The notes below the pieces were generated by a model. That model searched no databases, had not been told where the DNA came from, and worked only from the letters and a program-made list of their open reading frames with translations. A stretch of 64,000 nt of DNA, taken from contig NZ_JPOC01000010.1 of NCBI RefSeq assembly GCF_000738775.1, forward strand, positions 1 to 64,000, in the 5' to 3' direction. Below are positions 27,844 to 37,355 of the stretch, piece by piece. The translations under genes and the position numbers were made by a program. This DNA is from Prescottella defluvii. Its GTDB lineage: Bacteria > Actinomycetota > Actinomycetes > Mycobacteriales > Mycobacteriaceae. Within the stretch, counting starts at the first letter, position 1; every line of letters starts with the position of its first letter.

Positions 27844-27962
27844 ATTTTCGATACATGCTGGACGAATGCGGACGAAGATGGTGCGGACGCATGCGACGGG
27901 GGTCATGCGTCGGGGGATGGGGCGCTACGGGGTGCGCCGCCGCAAAACGCTGTACTGGTGTC

Positions 27963-27976
27963 TAGAACCTGTTCCA
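27963..27976. promoter_or_regulatory. KstR operator, distal mce4 site
   Basis: TAGAACCTGTTCCA matches TnnAACnnGTTnnA. It lies 462 bases upstream of yrbE4A, far for a simple promoter site, and may mark a distal promoter. Confidence 0.7.
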
Positions 27977-28302
27977 GTTGAGTGGTGGGGTGCGGCACCG
28001 CCGAGGGCGTCGTGAGGGTGTCCCTGGATGCTTCGGGATGTGGGGGAGTGTGAATGTGCATCAACTGTCGTCGAGGGTTCCGCGCTCTGTCGTCCGATGC
28101 ACCGGAGCTCCGTCCAGTATTGGACGAATGCAATGGTCAGAGCTATTTATTGGAACCGGCCGGACTCTCGGGGGCGTGTCGGCCGGTGGCTCGAGGGCGC
28201 ATCGGGAGCGCGGGTCGTTGCGCGGCCGGGGCCGCGTGAGGTCGGGGAGTGTGGGCGCGGTGAGCGCCGTTCCGCGGGTCGGACATTGCGGACCTTTGAC
28301 AG

Positions 28303-28316
28303 GTGAACACGTTCTA
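28303..28316. promoter_or_regulatory. KstR operator, proximal mce4 site
   Basis: GTGAACACGTTCTA keeps AACnnGTTnnA; the first base is G. It lies 121 bases upstream of the yrbE4A start and is the likely control site of the mce4 operon. Confidence 0.75.
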
Positions 28317-28437
28317 GTTAATATGACGTGGATCACAGGGTGTTTGCGCAGTTCGGGCGCCCTGAGGAAGGTGCTGTGTCGCGAGAGCGACCGGCACAGA
28401 TGAGGACAACCATGACGAGCACCGGTGAGGAGGAAGA

Positions 28438-29202
28438 GTGGTCGACCTCCTCGAAGTACCCCTGAGGGCAGCCGGCGGGTTCTTCGCAATGTCGGCGGAC
28501 ACGCTCAAGGCCGTCTTTTCCCGTCCGTTCCAGCGGCAGGAATTCATCGACCAGGCTTGGTTCGTCGCCCGCGTGTCGATGATTCCGACGGTGCTTGTCG
28601 CGATCCCGTTCACCGTGCTGGTGAGCTTCACGATCAACATCCTGCTGCGGGAGATCGGCGCTGCCGACCTCAGCGGAGCGGGCGCGGCCCTGGGCGCAGT
28701 CACCCAGGTCGGTCCGATCGTGACCGTGCTGATCGTCGCCGGTGCCGGCGCAACCGCCATCTGCGCGGACCTCGCGGCCCGCACCATCCGTGAAGAGATC
28801 GACGCGATGCGTGTGCTCGGCATCAATCCGATCCACCGGTTGGTGGTGCCGCGGGTGCTGGCGTCCACGATCGTCGCGCTGCTGCTCAACGGACTGGTCT
28901 GCACCATCGGTATCCTCGGCGGGTTCCTCTTCTCGGTGTTCGTGCAGGACGTCAATCCGGGCGCCTTCGTCAACGGCATCACCCTCCTCACCGGTTTCGG
29001 CGAGTTGATGATCTCGATGCTCAAGGCGGGCCTGTTCGGCATGATCGCCGGGCTGATGGCGGCGTACCTGGGGATGAATGTCCGCGGTGGCGCCAAGAGT
29101 GTCGGCGACGCCGTCAACCAGACCGTTGTGTTCTCGTTCATGGCGCTCTTCGTGGTCAACGTTCTCGTCACCGCCGTCGGCATCAAGCTGACGTCCGGAT
29201 GA
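28438..29202 (+). CDS. yrbE4A: YrbE4A, MlaE-type permease of the Mce4 importer
   Basis: A 254-residue integral membrane protein of the YrbE/MlaE family. Hydrophobic segments and the family core GAGATAICADLAARTIREEI then DAMRVLGINPIHRLVVPRVL are clear. Two YrbE proteins form the ABC-type permease of Mce4, which imports cholesterol; the ATPase (MceG/Mkl) is encoded elsewhere. GTG start at 28438 has GAGGAGGAA before it. First gene of the ten-gene operon. Confidence 0.94.
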   Translation: MVDLLEVPLRAAGGFFAMSADTLKAVFSRPFQRQEFIDQAWFVARVSMIPTVLVAIPFTVLVSFTINILLREIGAADLSGAGAALGAVTQVGPIVTVLIVAGAGATAICADLAARTIREEIDAMRVLGINPIHRLVVPRVLASTIVALLLNGLVCTIGILGGFLFSVFVQDVNPGAFVNGITLLTGFGELMISMLKAGLFGMIAGLMAAYLGMNVRGGAKSVGDAVNQTVVFSFMALFVVNVLVTAVGIKLTSG

Positions 29203-29222
29203 GTGGCAGGGGGGTGAAGTAG

Positions 29223-30074
29223 ATGGCTCTGGTTGCTTCAGGGCGGTTCGTCCGCACTCGGCGCCGGATCGCGAGAGCGTCGCGTTCGGTGGACAGCGTC
29301 GGCGAGCAGGCACTGTTCTTCTGGCGCGCGCTCGTGTGGGCGCCGCGTGCGCTCGTGCACTACCGGAGGGAAGTGATCCGCCTCGTTGCCGAGATCAGCA
29401 TGGGCACCGGCGCGCTCGCCGTCATCGGTGGCACCGTCGTCATCGTCGGCTTCCTGACACTGTTCACGGGCGGTGTGATCGCCGTCCAGGGCTTCGCCTC
29501 GCTCGGCAACATCGGCGTCGAGGCGCTCACCGGCTTCTTCGCCGCGTTCATCAACGTACGCATCGCCGCACCGGTCATCGCGGGTATCGGCCTGGCCGCC
29601 ACCATCGGCGCCGGCTCCACTGCACAGCTCGGTGCGATGCGCGTCTCCGAGGAGATCGACGCGCTCGAATCGATGGCCATTCCGTCGGTTCCGTACCTGG
29701 TGTCGACTCGCGTGATGGCCGGCATGATCGCGATCGTTCCGCTGTACTCGCTCGCGGTGATCGCGTCGTTCGTGGCCAGCCGATTCGCGACGGTGTTTCT
29801 CTACGACCAGTCGCCCGGTGTCTACGACCACTATTTCTCGACGTTCCTGAACCCCACGGACATTCTGTGGTCGTTCGCGCAGGCAATCGTCATGGCGTTG
29901 GCCGTCATGCTCATCCACACCTACTACGGCTTCAACGCCAGCGGCGGCCCGGTCGGCGTCGGTGTCGCGGTGGGCAACGCGGTTCGTGCCTCGCTCATCG
30001 CGGTCGTGACCGTGACCCTGTTGATCTCGCTGGCGATCTACGGCCAGTCCGGCAACTTCAACCTTTCGGGATAA
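29223..30074 (+). CDS. yrbE4B: YrbE4B, second permease of the Mce4 importer
   Basis: A 283-residue MlaE-family membrane protein with an N-terminal cytoplasmic stretch of about 50 residues. GLAATIGAGSTAQLGAMRVS then EEIDALESMAIPSVPYLVST is the conserved coupling region for the ATPase. It pairs with YrbE4A. The gap of 20 bases holds GGGGGG upstream of the ATG. Confidence 0.94.
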   Translation: MALVASGRFVRTRRRIARASRSVDSVGEQALFFWRALVWAPRALVHYRREVIRLVAEISMGTGALAVIGGTVVIVGFLTLFTGGVIAVQGFASLGNIGVEALTGFFAAFINVRIAAPVIAGIGLAATIGAGSTAQLGAMRVSEEIDALESMAIPSVPYLVSTRVMAGMIAIVPLYSLAVIASFVASRFATVFLYDQSPGVYDHYFSTFLNPTDILWSFAQAIVMALAVMLIHTYYGFNASGGPVGVGVAVGNAVRASLIAVVTVTLLISLAIYGQSGNFNLSG

Positions 30075-30086
30075 GGCGGAGAAACG

Positions 30087-31265
30087 ATGCCCGAAGCAAG
30101 GTGGAAGACGAAACTCGCGGCGGCCGTGATGGTGCTGAGCCTCGTCGCGATCATCGTGGTGGCACTGACGATGTTCGTCGGTGGTTTCACGAAGAGTGAG
30201 CCTGTCCTGGTGACGGCTCCGCGTTCGGGCCTCGTGATGGACCCCGACGCCAAGGTGAAGATGCGCGGCGTGCAGGTCGGCAAGGTCGGCTCGGTGTCGT
30301 ATTCGGGTGACGGCGCAGAGCTCCAGCTCGACATGGACCCGTCGATGATGTCGAAGATCCCGGCGAACGCCACCGTCGAGATCGACTCGACAACGGTCTT
30401 CGGCGCCAAGTTCGTCAACTTCGTCGTTCCTGAGAACCCGTCGCCGAACTCGCTGCAGCCCGGCACCGTGATCAGCGCCGACAGCGTGACCGTCGAGTTC
30501 AACACCCTGTTCCAGCACCTCACCGAGGTCCTCGATCAGGTACAGCCCGAGAAGCTGAACGCGACGCTGGGTGCACTGTCCTCAGCTCTGAGAGGCCGCG
30601 GCGAGGACTTGGGGATCCTGCTCGAGCAGAGCGACCAGTACCTGAAGACGATGAATCCGACTCTGCCGCAGGTCGAGTACGACATCGAGGCGACCGCCGA
30701 TGTCTCGAACATCTACGCGGACACCGCGCAGGACTTGTTGAAGATTGTCGAAAATGCGACCGGCACGAGTGGATCGATCGTCGAGGAGCAGGCGAATCTC
30801 GACCTGCTGCTGATGAACGTCACCGGGCTCGCGAACACGGGCAACACAGTGTTGCGGGAGAACGAGGCCAACGCGGTGACCGCGCTCGACTCGCTCACCC
30901 ACACGACGACCTTGCTGCAGGAGTACTCGCCGGTGCTCACCTGCTTCATTACCGGCCTGAACGCGGCCCGGATCAAGTTCGAGCCGATGACCGGTACCGG
31001 TAAGTACTCGTCCATCATGCTCAGCACGAACTTCATGCTCGGCGCCGAGACGTACAGGGCACCGGGAGAACTTCCCAAGGTTGCGGCCTCCGGCGGCCCC
31101 AACTGCTACGGCCTCCCCGATTTCGACCCCAAGAAGGACGGCTACGCACCGTTCGCCGTCGCGAACACGGGGGCCACGCCGTACGTGCCGAGTGAACAGG
31201 CGAGGCTCTCGGTGCCGACGCTGTTCCGGTTCCTGTTCGACGGCTACACCGAGGCGGACGAGTGA
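30087..31265 (+). CDS. mce4A: Mce4A, substrate-binding Mce protein
   Basis: A 392-residue Mce protein: N-terminal membrane anchor (about residues 9-32), an MCE/MlaD domain (VLVTAPRSGLVMDPDAKVKM through SLQPGTVIS, about 40-130), then the long helical Mce C-terminal domain and a Cys pair region (LTCFITG, GGPNCYGLP). It forms part of the sterol shuttle across the envelope. It begins 12 bases after yrbE4B. Confidence 0.93.
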   Translation: MPEARWKTKLAAAVMVLSLVAIIVVALTMFVGGFTKSEPVLVTAPRSGLVMDPDAKVKMRGVQVGKVGSVSYSGDGAELQLDMDPSMMSKIPANATVEIDSTTVFGAKFVNFVVPENPSPNSLQPGTVISADSVTVEFNTLFQHLTEVLDQVQPEKLNATLGALSSALRGRGEDLGILLEQSDQYLKTMNPTLPQVEYDIEATADVSNIYADTAQDLLKIVENATGTSGSIVEEQANLDLLLMNVTGLANTGNTVLRENEANAVTALDSLTHTTTLLQEYSPVLTCFITGLNAARIKFEPMTGTGKYSSIMLSTNFMLGAETYRAPGELPKVAASGGPNCYGLPDFDPKKDGYAPFAVANTGATPYVPSEQARLSVPTLFRFLFDGYTEADE

Positions 31266-31266
31266 C

Positions 31267-32286
31267 ATGAGAGCCACAACAGTCAAGCTCCTGATCTTCA
31301 CCACGGTGATGGCGTTGATCTTCGCGGGCCTCGCAATCGTGTTCAGCCAGTTCCGGTTCAGCAGTTCGGAGGGCTACCACGCCACGTTCACCGATGCGTC
31401 CGGCCTCAAGACCGGTGACAAGGTTCGTATCGCCGGCGTGCCGGTGGGATCGGTGAAGTCGGTCGGTGTCGACGACGACAACCACGCCTCGATCAAGTTT
31501 GCGGTCGATACGCAGTACACGTTGCTCGCGAGCACCAAGGCGACCGTGCGCTACGAGAACCTCGTGGGCGACCGGTACCTCGAGCTGCTCGAGGGGCAAG
31601 GCTCGGTGGAGCCGCTGGATGCCGGTGGGTCCATCCCGCTCGCGCAGACTGCGCCGGCCCTCGATCTGGATCTGCTGCTCGGCGGTTTCAAGCCGCTGCT
31701 GCGCGGGCTGGACCCGGAGCAGGTCAACGACCTGTCGGCCGCGCTGCTGCAGGTGTTCCAGGGGCAGGGCGGAACACTCGTGTCGTTGCTCGGTAGTACC
31801 AGTTCCTTCACGAACACGCTTGCCGATCGTGACCAGCTGATCGGTGAGGTGATCACGAACCTGAACACGGTTCTGGGCACGATCAACGACAAGGGCGATC
31901 AGTTCTCGACCACGGTCGATCAGCTGCAGCAGCTCGTGAGCGGGCTCGCGCAGGATCGCGGCCCGATCGGTGAGGCGATTCCTCGGATCGCCGACGCAAC
32001 AGGCTCGCTCGCAAGCCTGTTGCAGGGCACCCGCCCGGACATCCAGGCAATGATCGAGCAGACGAACCGGACTGCGAATCAGCTGGTCCTCGGCCAGGAC
32101 GACATCGACAAGTCCCTGTCCCGGCTGCCGACGGACTACAAGAAGCTCATCCGCGTCGGTTCCTACGGTGACTTCTTCCAGTTCTTCCTCTGCTCGAACA
32201 TCTTCAAGTTCTCCGGCCCGGACGGTTCGACGATCATCCTTCCCGGCGCGGAGCAGACCTCGGGAAGGTGTGCGAAAGTCGAATGA
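31267..32286 (+). CDS. mce4B: Mce4B, Mce-family protein
   Basis: A 339-residue Mce protein. Anchor at about residues 6-28 (LLIFTTVMALIFAGLAIVF), MCE domain with DASGLKTGDKVRIAGVPVGS at 40-120, then helices rich in Leu/Gln. The start lies one base after the mce4A stop. The ATG of mce4C overlaps its stop by four bases. Confidence 0.93.
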   Translation: MRATTVKLLIFTTVMALIFAGLAIVFSQFRFSSSEGYHATFTDASGLKTGDKVRIAGVPVGSVKSVGVDDDNHASIKFAVDTQYTLLASTKATVRYENLVGDRYLELLEGQGSVEPLDAGGSIPLAQTAPALDLDLLLGGFKPLLRGLDPEQVNDLSAALLQVFQGQGGTLVSLLGSTSSFTNTLADRDQLIGEVITNLNTVLGTINDKGDQFSTTVDQLQQLVSGLAQDRGPIGEAIPRIADATGSLASLLQGTRPDIQAMIEQTNRTANQLVLGQDDIDKSLSRLPTDYKKLIRVGSYGDFFQFFLCSNIFKFSGPDGSTIILPGAEQTSGRCAKVE

Positions 32287-33341
32287 GCCCACATCGCGAA
32301 CGAAACCTGGTGCGGATCGGCATCATCGGCGTGGCGGTCAGCAGCGCGGTGGTGCTGGCGACGCTGCAGTACGACCAACTCCAGTTCCTGTCCGGCGGCG
32401 TCCGCTACTCGGCGGCCTTCGCCGAGGCCGGCGGCCTACTGGTCGGGGACAATGTGACCGTCGCCGGTGTGAACGTCGGCAAGGTCGACAAGGTCGAACT
32501 CGACGACCAGCAGGTCCTCGTGACCTTCACGGTCTCGGACGGCATTGCGCTCGGTGATGCCACCGGAGCCGATATCAAGACCAACACGGTGCTCGGCAAG
32601 AAGTCTCTTGCCGTGACGTCGGAAGGGTCCGGGACGTTGCGCGTCGGCGACACCATTCCGATCGAGCGCACCAACTCGCCGTACTCGCTCACCGACGCCC
32701 TCGGCGATCTCGGCTCGACGATCTCCGAACTCGATACCGGACTGGTCGACCAGTCCCTCGACGCGATTTCCGGTGCGCTGCAGGACACCCCGCCGGAGCT
32801 GCGAGCTGCCCTCGACGGCGTCACCCGCCTTTCGAAGAGCATCAACGAGCGCGACGAGAGCCTCCTCGAGCTGCTGAAGCGCGCAGAGGGCGTAACCAAG
32901 GTCCTGTCGGATCGTAGCGATCAGATCAACTCCCTGATCGTCGACGGCAACGAGCTGTTCGGTGAGCTCGAGCGACGGCGCGACGCCATCAACGAACTGA
33001 TCGTCAACACCTCGGCCGTCTCACGTCAGTTGTCCGGCCTGGTTCAGGAGAACCAAGCACAGATGGGGCCGACGCTGGACAACCTGAATCAGGCCGTCGC
33101 CGTGCTGCAACGCAACAAGCAGAACATCGCGGACGCTCTCGACGGTCTCGGTCCGTACATCGGCGCTCTCGGCGAAACCGTCGCGAGTGGCCCCTACTTC
33201 AAGGCATACGTGTCCAACATCCTGCCGAGCCGGTGGTGGAAGACCGCGTTCGATGCCGGATTCGCACCGGACATGCTGCCGCAGGACCTTCAGGACATCG
33301 TTCCTGAAACCAAGCCGTACACGAGGGGGCCGGGAGAATGA
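32283..33341 (+). CDS. mce4C: Mce4C, Mce-family protein
   Basis: A 352-residue Mce protein with anchor at about residues 9-29 and MCE domain with AEAGGLLVGDNVTVAGVNVG. The C-terminal half is mainly helical (LLKRAEGVTKVLSDRSDQIN). ATGA overlap with mce4B (32283-32286) and with mce4D (33338-33341). Start ATG 32283 was preferred to an in-frame ATG 15 bases upstream because of this overlap. Confidence 0.93.
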   Translation: MSPHRERNLVRIGIIGVAVSSAVVLATLQYDQLQFLSGGVRYSAAFAEAGGLLVGDNVTVAGVNVGKVDKVELDDQQVLVTFTVSDGIALGDATGADIKTNTVLGKKSLAVTSEGSGTLRVGDTIPIERTNSPYSLTDALGDLGSTISELDTGLVDQSLDAISGALQDTPPELRAALDGVTRLSKSINERDESLLELLKRAEGVTKVLSDRSDQINSLIVDGNELFGELERRRDAINELIVNTSAVSRQLSGLVQENQAQMGPTLDNLNQAVAVLQRNKQNIADALDGLGPYIGALGETVASGPYFKAYVSNILPSRWWKTAFDAGFAPDMLPQDLQDIVPETKPYTRGPGE

Positions 33342-34726
33342 TCTACGACTCGACGGGCCCTTCGGAATCGACTGCGGCCGAGGACGACGACGTGAACGCG
33401 CCGGCGGAGTCCGCGGCGCCGACGGAGGCGATCGACATCACGGAAACCAAGCGGCCGGAGTGGCGCAAGTGGTTGGTGCCCGGACTGGTGATCGCACTCG
33501 TGGCTGCAGTGGGACTCGGCGCGGCGGTGTTCCTGCTGCCGGGGCTCGGCAAGAACACCGTGTACGCGCACTTCGTCTCCACCACCGGTTTGTACGAGGG
33601 AGACGACGTCCGCGTACTGGGCGTCAAGGTCGGAACGATCGAGAAGATCAAGCCGGGCGAGAACGATGCCGAGGTGACCATGCTCATCGACAACGACGTG
33701 CGCATCCCGGCGGACGCGAAGGCCGTGATCGTCGCCCAGAACCTTGTCTCGGCGCGCTTCGTCCAGCTGACTCCCGTGTTCAGTGGTGGTGACCAGATGG
33801 TCGACGGTGCCACCATCTCGCTCGATCGCACGGCCGTTCCGGTGGAGTGGGACGAGATCAAGACGGAGCTTACGAAGCTTTCGACGGCACTCGGGCCCGA
33901 AGGGCTCGACGAACAGGGTTCGCTGGCGCGCTTCATCGACACGGCCGGTGAGAACCTCGAGGGGAACGGCGACGCATTGCGGCGGACGCTGCGGCAGCTG
34001 TCGGACACGATGCACACGTTGTCCGAGGGCCGCACCGACCTGTTCTCGACGATCCGGAACCTGCAGACGTTCGTGTCTGCGCTGTCCTCGAGCAACCAGC
34101 AGATAGTGCAGTTCGGTGGCCGGCTCGCTTCGGTGTCGGACCTGCTCGCGAGCAGTTCCGACGAGTTGGGGACCGCGCTCGGCGACCTCAACCTCGCTGT
34201 GGGTGACGTGCAGCGCTTCGTCGCGGACAACCGTGACGGGCTCTCGGAGTCGGTGCAGCGCCTCGCCGATGCGACGCAGGTTCTGGCGGACAAGCGTCCG
34301 GAGATCGAGCGTGTCCTGCACGCGGGCCCGACATCGATCGCGAACTTCTACCAGATCTACAAGCCGAAGCAGGGGAGCCTGACCGGCGCGATCGCACTGA
34401 GCAACTTCCGCAATCCGGTGAACTGGATCTGCGGTTCCATCGAGGCCGCCGCGACATCGACAGCCGAACGCAGCGCCGATCTGTGCAAGCAGCAGTTGGG
34501 GCCGGTGCTCGAGTCGATGACGATGAACTATCCGCCGATCATGACGAACCCGGCCATCGGTGAGTTCGCTCTGCCCGGTGACATCGAGTTCACGGAGCCC
34601 GGACTCGAGCAGGCAGCGGCCGGCGGTGCGCCTGTCGCCGCCGTCAAGAGCCCGCTCGATGCGGCGCCCACGGCGACTGTGCCGAAGGATCTGACGGGGC
34701 TGATGCAGCCGGGAGGTGGACGATGA
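33338..34726 (+). CDS. mce4D: Mce4D, Mce-family protein
   Basis: A 462-residue Mce protein with a longer cytoplasmic N terminus of about 45 acidic and Ala-rich residues, then the anchor (LVPGLVIALVAAVGLGAAVF) and MCE domain (STTGLYEGDDVRVLGVKVGT). The last 60 residues are Pro/Ala-rich. Overlaps both neighbours by ATGA. Part of the hexameric Mce4A-F tunnel by analogy to known Mce structures. Confidence 0.93.
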   Translation: MIYDSTGPSESTAAEDDDVNAPAESAAPTEAIDITETKRPEWRKWLVPGLVIALVAAVGLGAAVFLLPGLGKNTVYAHFVSTTGLYEGDDVRVLGVKVGTIEKIKPGENDAEVTMLIDNDVRIPADAKAVIVAQNLVSARFVQLTPVFSGGDQMVDGATISLDRTAVPVEWDEIKTELTKLSTALGPEGLDEQGSLARFIDTAGENLEGNGDALRRTLRQLSDTMHTLSEGRTDLFSTIRNLQTFVSALSSSNQQIVQFGGRLASVSDLLASSSDELGTALGDLNLAVGDVQRFVADNRDGLSESVQRLADATQVLADKRPEIERVLHAGPTSIANFYQIYKPKQGSLTGAIALSNFRNPVNWICGSIEAAATSTAERSADLCKQQLGPVLESMTMNYPPIMTNPAIGEFALPGDIEFTEPGLEQAAAGGAPVAAVKSPLDAAPTATVPKDLTGLMQPGGGR

Positions 34727-35955
34727 CCACGTTCTCTACCGCACGCAGGGTCGGCCTCACGGCGAGCTTGCTCGCCGCGACGCTCGTCCTGTCCGGATGT
34801 GAGTGGTCGGGCCTCAACTCGGTGTCGCTGCCCGGGACGCAGGGGCGCGGCGACGGGGCCTACGAGGTCGAGATCCAGATGCCGAACGTGACTACGCTGA
34901 CCGAGAACTCGCCGGTCCGTGTTGGTGACGTGACGGTCGGCAGCGTTTCGAAGATCGCGGTCCAGGGCTGGCACGCGCTGGTCACCGCGTCGCTCAACGG
35001 GGACGTCGATCTTCCGGCGAACTCGACCGCCAAGATCGGGCAGACCAGCCTGCTCGGCTCGGCCCACCTGGAGTTGGCTCCCCCCGCCGGGGAGGCACCG
35101 ACGGGCAGGCTTGCCGACGGCGACGTGATTCCGCTCGATCGCGCGGGCGTCTTCCCGACGACCGAACAGACCCTGTCGTCGTTGTCGGTGGTGCTCAACG
35201 GTGGTGGGCTGGCGCAGCTGCAGGACATCACGTCGGAACTGAACAAGGCGTTGGACGGCCGTGAGGACTCGGTGCGAGACCTGTTGCCGCAGCTCGACAC
35301 CCTCGTCGGCAGCCTCGACCGGCAGCGAAACGAGATCGTGTCGGCGATGGAGGGAATCAACCGTCTCGCCGACACGGCCGCGAAGCAGACCGACACCATC
35401 TCGAATGCGTTGGACGGGATCCCGCCGGCGCTCGAGGTGCTCGTCGATCAGCGGCAGGACATCACCAACGCGATGGTGTCCCTCGGGCAGCTCAGCGATG
35501 TCGCGGACCGGCTGATCAAGGAGAGCGGCGACGATTTCGCGACGAACGTCCGCGCGCTCATCCCGACCTTGACGGCGCTGGCGAACTCGGGCGAGAGCCT
35601 CACCCAGGTTCTCGGCGTGCTGTTGACCTTCCCGTTCCCCCAGGCCGGTTTGAACAACGTGATCCGCGGCGACTACGCGAACCTCGGCATGACGATCGAC
35701 CTGACGGTGCCTCGACTGGAGCTGAACTTCCTGTCGGGCACGCCGATGGGAGGACGTCTCAGCAGCCCCGAAGGCATCCTGGCGAAGGACGCGGGCGTTG
35801 CCGGCCAGGCTCAGGATCCGCTGCGGGCACCGCTCCAGACGCCGGCTGCGAAGCCCGCCGACGAGCCGAATACAGCTGGGGCTGGCGGGATCCAGATCCC
35901 AGGCTTACCTCCGATCAACATTCCAGGTCTACCTTTGGGGGAGCCGGCGCCATGA
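34723..35955 (+). CDS. mce4E: Mce4E, Mce-family lipoprotein
   Basis: A 410-residue Mce protein with a lipoprotein signal; the lipobox VLSGC puts the lipid on Cys 26. This is the usual state of MceE (LprN in M. tuberculosis). MCE domain: NVTTLTENSPVRVGDVTVGS. The C terminus is rich in Pro/Gly (GIQIPGLPPINIPGLPLGEP). ATGA overlaps on both sides. Confidence 0.93.
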   Translation: MTTFSTARRVGLTASLLAATLVLSGCEWSGLNSVSLPGTQGRGDGAYEVEIQMPNVTTLTENSPVRVGDVTVGSVSKIAVQGWHALVTASLNGDVDLPANSTAKIGQTSLLGSAHLELAPPAGEAPTGRLADGDVIPLDRAGVFPTTEQTLSSLSVVLNGGGLAQLQDITSELNKALDGREDSVRDLLPQLDTLVGSLDRQRNEIVSAMEGINRLADTAAKQTDTISNALDGIPPALEVLVDQRQDITNAMVSLGQLSDVADRLIKESGDDFATNVRALIPTLTALANSGESLTQVLGVLLTFPFPQAGLNNVIRGDYANLGMTIDLTVPRLELNFLSGTPMGGRLSSPEGILAKDAGVAGQAQDPLRAPLQTPAAKPADEPNTAGAGGIQIPGLPPINIPGLPLGEPAP

Positions 35956-37355
35956 TGCTCTCGAAGTTCGTCAAGGTCCAGTTGGTGATCTTCTCGATCC
36001 TGACCGTGATCGGTCTGGTCGTGATGGCCACGCAGTACGTGCGCTTGCAGGACATGGCCGGCATCGGGCGATACAAGGTGACGGTCGAGCTGACCTCGAC
36101 CGGCGGCCTGTACCGCAACGCGAATGTCACCTACCGCGGAACCACGGTGGGCAAGGTCGAGCAGGTCAGGCTCTCGGAGGCGGGAGTCGAGGCGGTGCTC
36201 AACGTCGGCTCCGGTTTCGACATTCCGGCAGATGTCAACGCCGACGTCCGGAGCGTGTCGGCGGTCGGTGAGCAGTTCGTCGACCTGGTTCCGCCGGAGA
36301 ACACCGACTCCAGCGATCACCTCGCGGCCGGTGCCGTCATCCCGGTCACCCGCACCACCGTGCCGCAGGACGTCGGTGTGATGCTCGATCAGGCCGATGT
36401 GCTGCTCGCCAGCATCTCGGACACGCGTCTGCGGACCGTCATCGACGAATCGTTCAAGGCGTTCAACGGTTCCGGGCCCGAGCTGCAGAGGCTGATCGAC
36501 TCGGCTCGGCTGTTCGTCGAAGAGGCGAACAAGAACGTCGACGCCACGAAGACGCTGATCGATCAGGCCGGTCCACTGCTGGATACGCAGGTGGTGAGCA
36601 GTGACGCGATCCGTTCGTGGACGCGGGATCTGGTGACGTTCACGAACCAGCTCCGCACCAGCGATCCGGATCTGCGGGCTGTGATCCAGAAGGGGCCGGG
36701 AGCCGCGCAGGAAGCGAACGCGCTTCTGCAGGAACTTCAACCGACGTTGCCGCTGCTGTTGGCGAATCTCGTCAGTGTGGGCGAGGTGGGCGTCATCTAC
36801 AACGCGGGAATCGAACAGATCCTCGTGATGTACCCCCCGCTGACCGCTGCTCTGGCTACCGCGGCCGGTTCGGGGCCGCTCGACGACGGCGCGCTCGTGA
36901 ACTTCCACCTGGAACTCAACGACCCGCCGCCGTGCACCACCGGCTTCCTGCCGGCCGACCAGTGGCGGTCGCCGGCCGACGAAACGCTGGTCGAAACGCC
37001 CGGCGATCTGTTCTGCAAGATCGACCAGTCCGATCCGAATGCGATCCGCGGTGCGCGAAACCTGCCGTGTATGGAGTACCCCGGCCGACGCGGACCCACC
37101 CCGCAGGCGTGTCGTGACGGTTACGTACCCGATGGCAACAATCCGTGGCAGGGTCCGCCGCAGCCGGTCGCTGCCGTGACCGACAAGCCGGTGCCGGGCC
37201 CCGTCACGACAGGTGCCACAACGGCGGCGCGTCGGTACGATCCGGTGACGGGCACGTACATCGGCCCCGACGGAAGGACTTACTCACAGCCGAATCTCGG
37301 TGGGAACGTGGGTACGTCGTTGGAGGATCTTATGAAGGGCCAGCAAGGGCGATGA
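35952..37355 (+). CDS. mce4F: Mce4F, Mce-family protein
   Basis: A 467-residue Mce protein. Anchor at about residues 7-28, MCE domain STGGLYRNANVTYRGTTVGK, then the helical region. A C-terminal tail of about 80 residues contains four Cys (for example CKIDQSDP, PCMEYPG, QACRDGY) and a Pro/Thr-rich end, as in other actinobacterial MceF proteins. ATGA overlaps on both sides. Confidence 0.93.
   Translation: MMLSKFVKVQLVIFSILTVIGLVVMATQYVRLQDMAGIGRYKVTVELTSTGGLYRNANVTYRGTTVGKVEQVRLSEAGVEAVLNVGSGFDIPADVNADVRSVSAVGEQFVDLVPPENTDSSDHLAAGAVIPVTRTTVPQDVGVMLDQADVLLASISDTRLRTVIDESFKAFNGSGPELQRLIDSARLFVEEANKNVDATKTLIDQAGPLLDTQVVSSDAIRSWTRDLVTFTNQLRTSDPDLRAVIQKGPGAAQEANALLQELQPTLPLLLANLVSVGEVGVIYNAGIEQILVMYPPLTAALATAAGSGPLDDGALVNFHLELNDPPPCTTGFLPADQWRSPADETLVETPGDLFCKIDQSDPNAIRGARNLPCMEYPGRRGPTPQACRDGYVPDGNNPWQGPPQPVAAVTDKPVPGPVTTGATTAARRYDPVTGTYIGPDGRTYSQPNLGGNVGTSLEDLMKGQQGR

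Larger units (their letters stand above)
27786..28437 (+). other. 652-base non-coding region upstream of mce4
   Basis: It holds a terminator-like hairpin for hsd4A at 27811-27843, two KstR-type sites (27963 and 28303), and no convincing gene. A few open frames of 50-140 codons exist on both strands, but none has a good ribosome binding site or recognisable protein character. Confidence 0.6.

Noticed and set aside
27867-28020. Plus-strand small ORF rich in Arg upstream of mce4
   Set aside because: It contains the KstR site, lacks a ribosome site and has no protein-like composition.
28400-28465. Short ORF (MRTTMTSTGEEEEWSTSSKYP) overlapping the yrbE4A start as a leader peptide
   Set aside because: Its codons include the ribosome site of yrbE4A, and there is no good ribosome site of its own. 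No sign of attenuation.
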